Shown: positions 1 to 10,973, counted from the first letter of the stretch. The stretch is DNA of 64,000 bases from Adiantum capillus-veneris (GCA_014529385.2 CM043942.1:31026969-31090968), one strand, 5' to 3'. Numbers and translations are program-made. Notes: generated from the sequence alone by a model not told the origin.

Positions 1-1
1 A

Positions 2-1819
2 GGTGATCGATTAGATTGTGACCTCTCACAGATGCGCATGTTTGATGGGTCAGACTTTGCGGCATGGAGAGAGTGTATGCTTGATGCATTGACACAGCGA
101 GGGTTGCATCGACCATTGAGTGGTGATGTAGGTAGACCTTCAAACATGTCTGACGATCAGTGGCAGGAGATAGAGGAGATGGCACTATCTACACTCTCTT
201 TGCACCTTGCGGAATCTGTATATGCTCTTGTTATGTATGAGACTACTTCGAGAGCACTTTGGCACAGATTACATGATATGTATGATAGATCTGAGTCATC
301 AAGGACTCGTGTGAGACATGTACATTCACGAGTACGCCGACAGGTGACATGTTGGTATTGTGGTCATTCTGGACACGTTAGACAACGCAGTTTTCGTCGT
401 ATGCGACATCGTAGGAGACATGACAGTCTCAGAGATGTATGTAGTGATGCCATGGACTCAGTTGCTTTGACAGTTGAGGCACATGTAGTGTCGGAGTATA
501 CTAGTGATGGAGATGTCACTTTTACCTCGAGCTATGCACGAGATGCTATACATGTGGATGGTGCACTCCCTTCGCAGTGGTTGCTAGACGCAGATGCTAT
601 GTTTCATGTCACGCCGCATCGTGCATGGTTTTGTAGCTATTCTAGCGGGATGCTTGGCAGTGTACGTTTGATCGATGGATCGGTGCATGCGATAGCAGGT
701 GCAAGAGATGTGAGTCTGTCATTACCGAGTGGTGCATCTTACTTATTACGACATGTGCGCTATGTACCAGATTTGACAGTGAGTTTGATCTTGATTGGTC
801 AGCTTAGAGATTGTGGATGTCAGATTTCGCTACGAGAGCGAGATTTTGTGATGCATTTGGGCTCGCTAGTGATTGCGAGAGGTGCCAGGAGTGGTACAGG
901 TTACCCATTGCATGTGGATCACGCGAGAGACGGTGTTGTCTCTGTGATCATGCAGCCAGGTAGAGAGCGAGAGAGCAGGCGAGTCTCTTTTGCTCATGGG
1001 TTGCAGGGTACTTTGCATGGAGTGCAGAGTAGAGAGCTCGTTGTGCACACAGTTGGGGCACGACTTGAGCAGTCACACAGAGAGGTGACAGAGTCAGACA
1101 TGCATGCTTTGCTAGCGACTGAGCAAAGCAGAGACTCAGTTGTGCGAGATACTTCTATGCAGGATAGACAGGTAGAGCGGTCTTGCTCTAGTGAGTCACG
1201 ACAGGAGGACGTTGTGCAAGAGTCTATGCATACGGAGTTAGAGCATGAGAGCTCTAGTGAGTCACAGCAGATTGAGTGGTCATGTTTGCAGTGGATGATT
1301 GCAGAGGAGGCTGAGATGTCAGCGATTATGCATTCATTCCTTTCTATGCTCGACAGTGAGCATGGGGATATAGTTGTGCAGGATATGTCTTCCAGCAGAC
1401 ACCTAGAGCAGCTGGTTTGCTCTGAGGTTGCACGACAGGTTGATGCGTCTTTTGTGGACAGTCAGGAGATGCATGTGGCTGACACGCCTTGTCAGTCAGA
1501 GATGCCTATTGCCAGGGATATATATGTTGATGCATGCTCCGTAGAGCTAGCAGGGCCCGCTAGCATTGCATCGGCATTCGGTGGTCTCATGTATGAGATG
1601 ATGATCTTGAGACCGGATATCGCAGCTGTAGTGGGAGCATTTTCAGTTGGGGTTGTCAGTCGTTTGTTGACTGATGATGGCATAGTGCACGAGGGAGATA
1701 TGCAGGTATTGCGTACATACTTGCAGTACGTGTGCGGTACGTCTGGTAGTGTATGGACTTACACGCGAGTAGGACAGTCGGATGCACACGATCACAGCCA
1801 GCCAGTGGGCATCAGTTGA
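2..1819 (+). CDS. Copia-derived fused gag / protease-like / RT-tail protein (partial at left edge)
   Basis: A single open frame runs from the window edge to a TGA; the first in-frame ATG is at 32 (595 residues from there), but the frame is open upstream, so the true start is unknown. Residues 1-105 read as copia gag (DGSDFAAW, then ALSTLSLHLAESVY and LWHRLHDMY). A CCHC-like knuckle follows near 107-120 (CWYCGHSGHVRQRS, last Cys replaced by Ser). Residues 183-280 match the copia protease and following segment (WLLDADAMFHVTPHRAWF, then LRHVRYVPDL), with the catalytic D-S/T-G changed to DADA. A long Ser/Glu/Gln/His-rich spacer follows. Residues 515-570 match the copia stretch at the end of RT (GGLMYEMMILRPDIA, VVSRLL). 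Integrase, the RT catalytic core and RNase H are missing, yet the frame stays open. I infer a non-autonomous derivative that needs enzymes in trans. It ends 70 bp before an LTR polypurine tract. Confidence 0.75.
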   Translation, partial: GDRLDCDLSQMRMFDGSDFAAWRECMLDALTQRGLHRPLSGDVGRPSNMSDDQWQEIEEMALSTLSLHLAESVYALVMYETTSRALWHRLHDMYDRSESSRTRVRHVHSRVRRQVTCWYCGHSGHVRQRSFRRMRHRRRHDSLRDVCSDAMDSVALTVEAHVVSEYTSDGDVTFTSSYARDAIHVDGALPSQWLLDADAMFHVTPHRAWFCSYSSGMLGSVRLIDGSVHAIAGARDVSLSLPSGASYLLRHVRYVPDLTVSLILIGQLRDCGCQISLRERDFVMHLGSLVIARGARSGTGYPLHVDHARDGVVSVIMQPGRERESRRVSFAHGLQGTLHGVQSRELVVHTVGARLEQSHREVTESDMHALLATEQSRDSVVRDTSMQDRQVERSCSSESRQEDVVQESMHTELEHESSSESQQIEWSCLQWMIAEEAEMSAIMHSFLSMLDSEHGDIVVQDMSSSRHLEQLVCSEVARQVDASFVDSQEMHVADTPCQSEMPIARDIYVDACSVELAGPASIASAFGGLMYEMMILRPDIAAVVGAFSVGVVSRLLTDDGIVHEGDMQVLRTYLQYVCGTSGSVWTYTRVGQSDAHDHSQPVGIS

Positions 1820-1898
1820 GAGCGGTTTTCTCTCGCCTTTTGTAGTCTTTAGACTAGGTTCTCTTGCTTAAAGACACAGTCGCCTTTAAGTGGGAGGT

Positions 1899-2279
1899 TG
1901 TTGGAGTATAGGCGTCTGTGCCTTGCCCGGCCGCCCAGAGTATGGGCGCCCACTGACTTGTATACCTTATACATAGCATAAGTGTATAGGGGGCTTCTCA
2001 CTCTTTGAGTCTCCCCACCCACATCGTGTGTGTCTCTCCTTCTCTCTGTCTCACTCTCCGTCTGTGGTGCTCCCCGATCGCCTTCAATTGTTGTTGGGGT
2101 ATAGGCGTCTGTGCCTTGCCCGGCCGCCCAGAGTCTGGGCGCCCACTGACTTGTATACCTTATACATAGCATAAGTGTATAGGGGGCTGCTCACTCATTG
2201 AGTCTCCCCACCCACATCGTATGTGTGTCTCCTTCTCTCTCGCTCACTCTCCGTCTGTGGTGCTCCCCGATCCCCTTCA
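1899..2279 (+). repeat. Two tandem 188-bp copia LTRs separated by 5 bp
   Basis: LTR1 spans 1899-2086 and LTR2 spans 2092-2279. Both start TGTTGG and end CCTTCA, and by eye they differ at roughly eight positions. The 5 bases between them read ATTGT. A polypurine tract (AAGTGGGAGGT, 1888-1898) sits directly before LTR1, making LTR1 the 3' LTR of the element encoding the upstream fused ORF. LTR2 with no internal region could be a solo LTR, the product of recombination between tandem elements, or an integrated two-LTR circle junction; the flanks do not decide. A diverged LTR of the same family lies on the minus strand at about 57048-57249. Confidence 0.75.
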
Positions 2280-2359
2280 TAAGGGATGGTATATAGGAAG
2301 GTTTTTCATAATGAGATGTATGCAGGTGGCAAATCCTCTCCAATATTAGTGAATCCCCC
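2280..2359 (+). mobile_element. Right-end fragment of the Pack-type TIR element family
   Basis: The last 75 bases align by eye with the right end of the element at 33544-40032. They share GCAGGTG, an AT-rich spacer and the terminal AGTGAATCCCCCA. The copy abuts a copia RT frame that starts abruptly at about 2360, so the transposon or a later deletion truncated that gene. The matching left end is not recognised upstream; it may lie outside the window or be lost. Confidence 0.5.
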
Positions 2360-3110
2360 ATGGAAGGCGGGAAGAAGAGATACAAGTCCAGGCTTGTGGT
2401 AAAGGGATTTTCTCAAAAGAAAGGTATTAACTTCAATGAAATATCTACTCATGTTGAGAAAATTAAGTCAATTAAACTTGTATTAAGCCTTATGGCTGCT
2501 CATGAATTAAATTTTGAACAAATGGATGTAAATATGGCATTCCATCATGGAGACTTGGAGGAGGAAATTTACATGCTTCAACCATAGGGGCATGAATAAA
2601 AGGGTAAGGAGAAAATGGTTTGCAGGTTGAAGAAAAGCTTATATGGTCTAAAGCAAGCATCACGATAGTTGTACTTGAATTTCGACCAATGGATGTTGAG
2701 TCATGGATTTAGAAGATGCAACTTGGATCACTCTGTGTATACAAAGAATTTTAGAGGTGGGAAGTTTATCATCCTAATGTTGTATAATGATGACATGCTG
2801 ATTGCAAGTGCTAACATGTAGGATATCAAAGACCTGAAAGAAGAGTTGTCTAATTCTTTTTCAATGAAATATTTAGGTTTTGAAAAGCAGATACTTGGTA
2901 TGAAGATATCAAGGGATATGGTGAACAAGACACTAAAGCTATCTCAAGAGGATTACATCAAGAAAGTAGTACTAGAAAGAAGCTATCTCAAGAGGATTAC
3001 ATCAAGAAGGTACTAGAAAGGTTTGCAATGCAAGATGCAATTTGGATTCTACACCTTTGGCTAGTCGCTTTAAACTTACCAAGGATATGTATCTAAAGAC
3101 ACTAAGGCGG
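2360..3110 (+). pseudogene. Copia reverse transcriptase pseudogene
   Basis: Translation shows the copia RT series RLVVKGFSQKKG, LNFEQMDVNMAFHHGDLEEEIYM, LKKSLYGLKQAS and then LYNDDMLIAS at the catalytic site. The first residue of the usual V-D-D is Asn here. In-frame stops occur at about 2585, 2669 and 2819. After 2940 a partial tandem duplication repeats the segment encoding LSQEDYIKK. A near-identical RT stretch lies at 31030-31420 and joins the same downstream repeat. Dead copy; family assignment is firm, activity excluded. Confidence 0.8.
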
Positions 3111-3114
3111 TCTG

Positions 3115-3600
3115 GGGTGGCCAACAAGAGAGGTGACCTCTAAACACCCCTCAAGGCTCCTATGTTACTCAATGGGGGGCTGGGGCAGCCACAAGCAAGA
3201 AAAAGCAACAATGAACCCACAACCAAACAAGTGAACTGGCACCACCTATTTATGGGATGAGAACTAGGATGCAAGAGAAATTTTGTCACGACGAAGAGGA
3301 GTTGCAATAAAAAACACACAAACAATCTCACACCAAGACACACACCACATGGCACAAGAGAGAGTCAAAGCAAAGGGAAGAAAGAGAGATAGGAATGGAT
3401 TTTGGGTAAATACATGATTAAAAACTTGCAAGGTAAGGTTGTATACTATCACACTATCACAGAGCTTGCATAAACTGAACCAACAATTAGTGAATGGTAA
3501 ACATTGCTAGCACTCACACATTGTCTTAGGGTGTGGGAAACCTCTCACCACAAAACCCTCTTACAATGAACAAGAAACTTTGCAATGAAAACACACTAAC
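3115..3600 (+). repeat. Dispersed repeat R, copy 1
   Basis: The stretch from about 3120 (ACAAGAGAGG, then CCCCTCAAGGCTCC) to about 3600 recurs at 31385-31834 and, without its first part, at 12720-13107. Shared landmarks are the ACCCACAACCAAACAAGTG segment, a purine-rich AAGGGAAGAAAGAGAGA block and ATTAGTGAATGGTAAACATTGC. No credible coding frame. It may be a non-coding part of a retroelement, since copies 1 and 3 are both fused to copia RT. Confidence 0.7.
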
Positions 3601-4097
3601 CACTTTCTCAAACAATCTCAATGACGGAACTTAAAAGATACGAGTCACCTTGCATTCACCAAACAACACGACACAAGTGAAGGACGAAGATTCTAGAACC
3701 AAGACACACCTTTGAAGCACCAAAACCTCATATTGTTGAAAATGGACGAGCATAGACAATAGTGGTTTTAGATAGGGCACTCACACTCTCTCACTTGCAA
3801 TGTGTAGCATCACTCATAAAGTGGTTGCTACACCTAAGTCTCTCCTCACACCAATAGTGTTGGGGTGCTATGTGAGAGCTTTCAGACGATTTACAAGAAG
3901 AAGAGGGGCCGAATTATAGGTTGGAGGCCCTTTATTAAGGCTATTGATAACCTTATTTACACTCTAATAAAATCAAGATTAAGATTTCTTTTGAATATCA
4001 AAACATTGTGGGCCTTCTTTGTCTGCTTGAGTCATCGTTGTGGGTTCAAAAGAGAGCATTATTGATGGTAGATAAAGTGAAAGTAGAGTTTTAAGAA

Positions 4098-4100
<3 letters not shown>
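3601..4100. other. Non-coding sequence after repeat R
   Basis: I see no gene, LTR boundary or structural repeat in this stretch. The 66-codon open frame near 3865-4065 shows no recognisable motif. A long dinucleotide tract follows. Confidence 0.5.

Positions 4101-4160
<60 letters not shown>
4101..4160. repeat. (AG)n microsatellite
   Basis: About 30 uninterrupted AG units. Open frames crossing it on either strand (Ser-Leu or Arg-Glu runs) are artefacts. Confidence 0.95.
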
Positions 4161-4163
<3 letters not shown>

Positions 4164-5755
4164 TTACTAAGTGCATGTCTTGACGTGAGGTGACTTTTAT
4201 GGTTATGTCAATGTATTTTTGTGTTAGTATGTTAGTGGTCTATTTTAGTAACTAAAAAGTTAATGATATATTTACAATGGTTATAATGATGTGGATGGTT
4301 GAATGAAGTTAGGAAATCCTTGTGATGGTGAAGCTTTAAAGAAGATTTGAACTTACTTGTCTAGGTTCATCTTCTTCTTCTCTTCTTACATTGTTGCCGC
4401 AAAAGTTGAACATCATGTTCATAGTCACGACGTTTGTTGATGAGAATCCCTCAGTTTGCAAAGATAAAGCATGGTGTTACATGTTGAATTTTATGTGTAT
4501 AGAGAAGAGCTAAAAGGAATTTAAATTTAGAGGTAATAGAGAGAGGCATAGAGATGGTGTATGTATATGTAGAGCTCATATGAGAGCTATAGGAGTGAGA
4601 GGGGAGGTTAATGGTGAAGAAGGTGAGAGAAACCATGGAAAGTGCAGGTCTGAGTGAGGTATGGAGAGGAACGAGTGTGTATGTGTGTGTGAGTGTGTGT
4701 GTGTGGAAATGAATGGAGATGAGAGAAGACTAGGGTGACTTGTGGGAAAAAAGGGGCAGACTGGGGTCCACCAAAAAAATCATATCTCACTGGTGACAAC
4801 TCCAAAAACTATGAAAACTTTTGAGGTGATTATTCAGCTTGTGAGCTAAATGTTTTATTTTGGTCACTTTCTCAAAGTCGGAGTGGAGGTGGATGCCAAA
4901 AATCTCACAAAAATGCACGTTTTTCCTCCTACAAAAGTCTTCAATGGTTCCCCTTTTGTTGAATTTACATAATCCTCCAAAAGTGAGCCCCTCCTTGCAT
5001 GAGAGCTTGACCTAATATAGTCTTGAGGGTTTGAAAATAAGCATGTATTAGGATTATTCACAAATATGATATATGGATATGATGAAAAAAATAGGTATAT
5101 AAACAATTCATGGAATCTAAAATAGTGTCAGCTGTATATAAATATAAAATGAAAAAAATAAATATATGAAAATATAGGGAATCAAGTGAAAGGGCCTTCA
5201 TTTGTTTTATTAATTTAGGACTACAAGAAGTAAGGAAAAATACATGTAGAAAAATGATAATTTAGTAAAAGGGAATGACTGGGTGAAATGTATTTTTGTG
5301 ATTTTTTCTCGGAGTGGGTTTACACTAAGATTTGGAGAAACTTGCATGAAAATATTTATTTATATAATAAAGAGTATGTAAAATGTTAGTGAATCATGGT
5401 AACGATAAGTCAATGGACATAACATACTTAGGTAGATAACGCACACTTGAGTAAAAATATTTTAATAAATACCAAAATATTTATGAAAAATCCCTATTTT
5501 TAGGCCCTATATACCATGAAATATTTACACACAAATGGGTCATGATATATTTTGATTTTTGTTTTTATTTATTTATATGGCTCAACTAGCCCAATGACTA
5601 GCTAGCTTAGGGTTTTAAGGAGATATGGGAAAAGTCCCCTAACTCACACACGCCTAAGTACAGTGAAAGTGTGAGGATATCCACAATTTTTGAGTGATTT
5701 TGATAGGGTGAGGTAGATCACTATGAAAATTTGGATAGTTGAAAAATGGGTATCA
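4161..5755 (-). mobile_element. Probable 3' LTR and flank of gypsy element G1
   Basis: No gene is visible. The right boundary is suggested by TGGGTATCA ending at 5755, next to a minus-strand polypurine tract (CTAGGGGGAGGGC, in 5756-5771) that ends the G1 internal region; on the minus strand an LTR would begin TGATACCC. The left limit is not found and no matching 5' LTR is seen right of 12700, so LTR length is unknown. A TG-rich tract lies at 4676-4706. Confidence 0.4.
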
Positions 5756-5989
5756 TTAGCCCTCCCCCTAGATGATGGTACATTCATGTACCATCATAAA
5801 GGCATTCTTTCAAAAGAGAGTGGCTTGTAGTCTTCGGAGGTAGTTGGTATCTTGACAGTGTTTTCATTATGTGGCTCCCCTTCACTTCAGCTCAAGCTAC
5901 ACATATGCATTAGACAACAATACTTACATGAGGTAGTATCTCTTTGACAATGCTTTGGTAGATCCTTTGGTAGAAGGCGACTCAAATAG

Positions 5990-7271
5990 GGCTTCAACCG
6001 ATACCCATTTACCTTCTTGGATTGCTCTTTACCATTCAAGTCCATGAGCTGGTAGTAACTTGAATTGAAAGCCTTCTTGACTATGTATGGTCCCTGCCAT
6101 CTAGTTTCAAACTTGGCATCAAAACGATTGTCAAGTCACTTGTCATACCTTAGCACAGGAGTTCCTTCCTTGATGCCTTTATCCTTCAATTTCTTATTGA
6201 GCTTCTCTTTTGCTTGTGTAGCTCTCCTCTTGTAACACTCATAAGCAACTTATCTCTTCCACTCAAGTTTGACTAGGCTAAGAAGTCGATCTGCCCATGT
6301 TTCTTGGTAATCTTGTGTCCCTTTGCCCTGAAGCCGCATTGTTGGAATGTTGAGCTCAATAGGTTGCAAGGCATCTTGACCATAAACCAAGTGAAATTGT
6401 GTGAAGTCTGTGGCTTTCCTATATGTGGTTCAATATGCTCACAGGGAACCATCCAAGAAGTCATCCCACAACTTTGTCTTGTTTTGCACCATCTTTCTAA
6501 TGATGCTTGTAATGACACCATTAGCTTTCTCCACCAAACCATTTGACTGTGGGTAGTAGGGTGTGCCATGACGATGTAGAATGTGAAGCTCTTCACAAAC
6601 TTCCACGAGTAAACCCTTCCTAAAACCTGGACCATTATCAGAAACAATCTCCAAAAGTGTGCCAAATCTAATATTAGTGTAGAGAAACATGCTCACTATT
6701 ATTCCATCTACCCTTGCCACACTTTAAGCCTCTACCACCTAGTCATGTAATCTACAGCCACTAGAATGTAGAGTTTACCATTTTTTGTTCTAGGTAGAGG
6801 ATCCATAGCATCAATACTCCACTTTTCAAAGGGTCCAATTGCAAGCACTAGTTACCTGGGACCGTGCACCGATCTTCTATTTCCATTAAACTGAAAATTG
6901 TGATAGCTTCTACACCAATGTTGAACATCCACATGCAAACTTGGCCAAACATACCGCACAAGCAAAATATTATTCACTGTTAACTCTTGGGCAAAATGAC
7001 CACCACATGCTTCCTCATGCAAACCTTCTAGAATGGCTGGAATTTCCTCCAGTGTTGGTACTCGTCTACACACCTGATCCTTCCTTTTTTTATAGAGGGA
7101 GCTTGAACTAGGAAGAGATAGACACTTGCCTTCTTTATGAGCCTCCTCTTCTGAGCCTTTGTAAAGCCTTGTGGAAACCCACCTTCCAGAATGTAGCTCA
7201 CAATGGGAGCCAAGGACTCCATCCCTTGGTACCTTGGTTGCTTTACCATTGTAACCACCATGACGACCCAC
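5990..7271 (-). pseudogene. G1 integrase
   Basis: The N-terminal zinc region reads HEEACGGHFAQE then WPSLHVDVQHWCRSYHNFQ; the last two zinc Cys of the usual HHCC motif are largely lost (CRSYHNF). The catalytic core follows: GPFEKWSIDAMDPLP (first Asp), EIVSDNGPGFR (second Asp) and YYPQSNGLVEKANG (Glu). Stops and frameshifts break it at about 6436, 6724 and 6850. The C-terminal part reads RWQGPYIVKKAFNSSYY and VNGYRLKPYLSRL, as in plant gypsy integrases. No chromodomain is seen. The polypurine tract lies about 230 bp beyond. Confidence 0.75.
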
Positions 7272-7289
7272 ACTTCTTTCTCAACAAAT

Positions 7290-7640
7290 GTAACTGCTTG
7301 TTGTGCAAGCAAATCAACATCTTCATTCTGTTTCCTAGGAGTATTATACAATTTCACTTCTTCAATTTGATTAAACAACCTACGGATGGCATGAAATTTT
7401 GTCCTTAGGCTTTCATTCTTGCATGCCTAAATTCCTAAAATCTACTTCACAATGAGAAGAGCATCCCCCTTTAACATGAGATGTTGTATACCTTGACTAA
7501 TGCACATCTTCAAATCATGAAGCAGTATGTTGTACTTTGCTTCATTGTTGCTAATTGAACGTGGTAGATTGACCTTCTCTTTCATGACTACCTCTTTGCT
7601 TGGATTGATCAACACCAGCCCTCTTTCTTCTTTACCTGTG
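7290..7640 (-). pseudogene. G1 second (archaeal-type-like) RNase H
   Basis: The minus strand reads ISNNEAEYNILLHDLKM, ISQGIQHLMLKGDALLIV and, after two stops, RTKFHAIRRLFNQIEEVKL and NEDVDLLAQQA. The pattern NNEAEY, GDALLIV and D-LAQQA resembles the additional RNase H that Tat elements carry between their own RNase H and integrase. The catalytic series is partly kept. The call rests on motif order, not on a structural search. Confidence 0.6.
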
Positions 7641-7645
7641 GCTTG

Positions 7646-8445
7646 TCAAAAAGCTACCTCAAGGTAACTGATTAGGATACTTTTAGGTGGTGGCAATGGT
7701 AGAGTCTTTACTTTAGGCACTTTAATCTCCTTCTCATGCACCCTATAAGTGAGAATCCCTGCCAATTGTGCACGTACACTATCTTCTACCTTGAAAGAGT
7801 ATTGGAACTCTTGCAATTCCATAATCCACTTTGAGATCCTAGTACTAAGATTCAATTGAGATGACACCCAAGGAAACAAATTTTCTACAGTGAGAATTAC
7901 AAAAGGTTTTGGTAGCAAGTAGGATCTAAACTTTCTCACCGCAAACATGAGAGAAAGCATCATGAGTTCTGCTTTTGTGTAGCCTCTCTCCAAAGAATTC
8001 ATGACCCTACTAGAAAATTAGATGGGCTGCATCCTGGTACTGTGGGGATATTGTTGTAACAAAATAGCCCCAATTGTTTCCTTCCCAATGCTAGAGCTTA
8101 CAAAGAATGTGTATCCCAACAAAGAGGCATGAGTGTTGGTAGTTTTGATAGAATGAATTTAATGTTACAAAAATATTCTTCATGCTCATTAAACCAAACA
8201 AACTCAACTTGTTGTGTCAATTTTTGCAAAGGGTGAAGTAACTATGAGGCTAAGTGAATGAAACAAGACGTATACTTCACTTTTTGAGTGAATGAGATGA
8301 CATCCCTTAGATTCTTAGGTGATGGTAGCTCAATAAGAGCCTTTTTCTTTGAAGTATCCACCTCAATACCTTTATAGGAAACTTGTGACCGAGCAAGATC
8401 ACTTCATCCTCACCTATGTGTCATTTGTCGGGATTGAGCTGACCT
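7646..8445 (-). pseudogene. G1 C-terminal RT and RNase H
   Basis: Read from 8445 leftwards on the minus strand: GGQLNPDK with a stop at the expected Cys, EVDTSKKKALIELPSPKNLRDV, then LERGYTKAELMMLSLMFAVRKFRSYLL, LFPWVSSQLNLSTRISKWIMELQEFQYSF. This is the end of RT and the RT-linked RNase H of gypsy polyproteins. Several frame changes and stops occur at 8010-8400. It continues the RT half at 10078-10703 once the nested element is removed. Confidence 0.7.
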
Positions 8446-8450
8446 CCCAT

Positions 8451-8615
8451 TGTTGGGTATGCAAGCTCTTATGCATCTAGCCTATGGGAAACTCCTTTTA
8501 TGGAGCATGCAGGTAGCTTCACTTGGAGTTCAATTAGAGTCAAGTGGTGCATGGCAATTTTTTCCTTTTATATGTAAGGTTATACCATTTAAGCATAGCG
8601 TGTTCAAGTTTGTCG

Positions 8616-8678
<63 letters not shown>

Positions 8679-9961
8679 GCTTCTGTTGCACCTTCTCCTA
8701 GCCATGGCACCCCCTCGATGGCATCCACCATAGCCACAGAAATTCTAACATCTGGTATCAGATCTTGGTTGGCAGCCTCGGCTTTGACTTGAGATAGCAT
8801 GGGAACAGTGCCTGCAGAGGGGAAGCAAGCGAGTTGACCTGCAACAAGCCAAACAAAACCATCATCCAACTATTCTCGCTGTGGGCTCAGCTACATATTT
8901 CGACACTGAAGTGACTCCCAATTCGGCCTCTTAAGACCGCTTTGAGCATCTCTGCGTCTTGCCGTTTTTGCGCCATCTCTGTATAGAGCTCAGTTTTTTC
9001 TTTTTCCCCTTTTTTGTTCGCACTATTTCAAAATAGTGGCCACTCCTTTACTCTGTCAAGCGGGTATTCACACCCTCAGGTACCCTCCACCCTACGTATT
9101 CGGTGCTCATTAGTAGCAGATTGAAAAGGATATCAGTTTTGTAAAGTCATCAAAGTTGCCTCTCAAAGGCTACAAATTGGCCTCGAAAGCTATTTGTTTA
9201 CCCTGCCATAGTATTTCAAGACACACCTATTGCTATGAGATGAGCATCATACAAAAGTTTTGGTTATTGATGCCGAAGAAAAGCATGAGGACAAAACGCA
9301 AAGCTTCTCGAAAAAGAAAGACAATGATGATTTTTCAATGATTTTGCTTCCAACACTCAATACATCAACATATGCCATACATGAAGAACTACTTCAAGAT
9401 TGTAATACCAGTTTCACAAACTACTTTTGCCAGTTTAGTGTCATAGATTTTTCAGCTTTAGTCTATTGTCAAAACAATCATACTCTTTTTTAGTCAAAGC
9501 CTTGTTGTTAGTTATTGTCATGCTTGTCAGTTGTCATCATGTCAAAAAATTGTACGGGTTATAGACATTGCCACATAAAAAGTGGTAAGACCACCCCTTT
9601 GTTGTTTGGTAGGGTTCTGGTATGTCTCACGTTGATAGTTGTTGAGGGAAGTACACACACATACCTATGCTATAGTCAAGCGGGGGACTTCTACTCATGG
9701 TTTCAGGTGAATGAACTCTGCCATGGTGTGTCTGTATCGAGTCCATTGTCAGTGGTTTGGGCTTGACGGGGGGGGGGGGGGGTTGTTGGGTATGCAAGCC
9801 CTTGTGCGTCTAGCATGTGGAAAACTCCCTTTATGGAGCATGCAGGTAGCTTCAATTGGAGTTCAATTAGAGTCAAGTGGTGCATGGCAATTTTTGCCTT
9901 TTATATGTAAGGTTATATCAATTAAGGTTATATCAATTAAGCATAATGTGTTCAAGTTTTT

Positions 9962-10005
<44 letters not shown>

Positions 10006-10072
10006 TCTGCTGCACCTTCTCCTAGCCATGGCACCCCCTCAGTGGCATCCACCATAGCCATAGATCCTAACA
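8451..10072 (+). mobile_element. Complete small non-autonomous LTR retrotransposon nested in G1
   Basis: The 5' LTR is 8451-8750 and the 3' LTR 9784-10072; both run from TGTTGGGTATGCAAGC to CTAACA. A primer-binding site TGGTATCAGATC at 8753-8764 matches the plant initiator-Met PBS except at the last bases. A run of 15 G (9768-9782) is the polypurine tract. CCCAT flanks both ends (8446-8450 and 10073-10077) as a 5-bp target duplication. The internal region (about 1.03 kb) has no gag or pol. Each LTR carries a (CT)n tract, longer in the 5' copy. It is larger than a classical TRIM and smaller than a LARD; it must use proteins in trans. The orientation is given by PBS and polypurine tract. Confidence 0.9.
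8619..8672. repeat. (CT)n microsatellite inside the 5' LTR
   Basis: The matching tract in the 3' LTR is at about 9965-10003 and is shorter. Since LTRs are identical at insertion, the length difference arose afterwards. Confidence 0.9.
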
Positions 10073-10077
10073 CCCAT

Positions 10078-10703
10078 GTCGTAAATTTTTTTCAAACCTT
10101 CTTCTATTTTTTGTAGGTGTAATGATTTTGAGCTATAAATGCAAAAAACATCAATAAAAACCCTAATTGACTTTCCAAAGAATGCTTGAAACACCATGTT
10201 CATGAAGCATTGGAAAGTTTCAAGAGCATTTGTCAGGCCAAATGGCATGACTCTAAAAGCATAACAACCACAAGGAGTGATAAAGGTTGTTTTCAATTGA
10301 TCCTCCAATGCAATAGCTATTTGAAAGTAGCCTAAGTAGCCATCACAAATAGGGTACTTCTTGTAACCAGCTACCTCATTTGGTATCTCATCCTGAAATG
10401 GGAGGGAAAAGTGATCTCTTTTTGTTGCCTCATTCAGTGGATGGTAATCCACACACCCTCCACTTGACGTTCTTCTTGGGGGTGACAACAATGGGAGAGA
10501 CCCAATATAAATTCTATGAAACCTCCTGCTAGAAGATTTCTCACCTCCTTGAGTAGAGCTTGCTCCTTGATGACTCCTAGCTTTTGTAGCTTTTGAGCCT
10601 TAGGTGTGGCCTCCGAGTTTAAATCAATCTTGTGTTGAGCAGCATCTACTCCACGCACATCTATGTAGTCTTTGGAAAAAAGCCTAGGGAACTTCCTTAG
10701 CAC
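10078..10703 (-). pseudogene. G1 N-terminal RT (fingers and palm)
   Basis: The minus strand shows FPRLFSKDYIDVRGVD, HKIDLNSEATPKAQ, then CVDYHPLNEATKRDHFSLPF, YFQIAIALEDQLKTTFITP, YAFRVMPFGLTNALETFQ and the active-site region VFIDVFCIYSS. The second catalytic Asp of the usual [FY]-x-D-D is Val, so the enzyme is inactive. A frameshift separates the two halves near 10440-10490. The element at 8451-10072 interrupts it at its 3' side. Confidence 0.8.
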
Positions 10704-10712
10704 ACATTTGAA

Positions 10713-10940
10713 CTACTCTCTTTCGTCATTTATAAGTGTTGTAGACATCATACCTTCTAACATTCCTTCATCTTCTACACCTTGGTTCTCTTGAGGACCT
10801 ACCTCTTCCAAGCCTTGACAAGAGGTCTCTTGGTTTTTTGGCTTAAACCTCACCTCCATGACTTCAATGGAAGAATCCTCTTCCGTAGTGCTACCGCTAC
10901 CTTCTTCTTTTGAAGGGCTATTAGTCCACTCTTCCTCCAT
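10713..10940 (-). pseudogene. G1 acidic linker between protease and RT
   Basis: Glu/Ser-rich open stretch (KEEGSGSTTEEDSS) without a recognised domain. Its position between retropepsin and RT fits a polyprotein linker. Confidence 0.5.
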
Positions 10941-10973
10941 CTCACTTTGTGATGATTTCTCATGGATCTCCTC

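Noticed and set aside
8450-8870. Open frames with long Ser-Leu or Arg-Glu runs on both strands (also near 4.1, 19.7, 29.9, 35.2, 36.2 and 44.5 kb)
   Set aside because: They are translations of (CT)n/(AG)n tracts, which are open in several frames at once.
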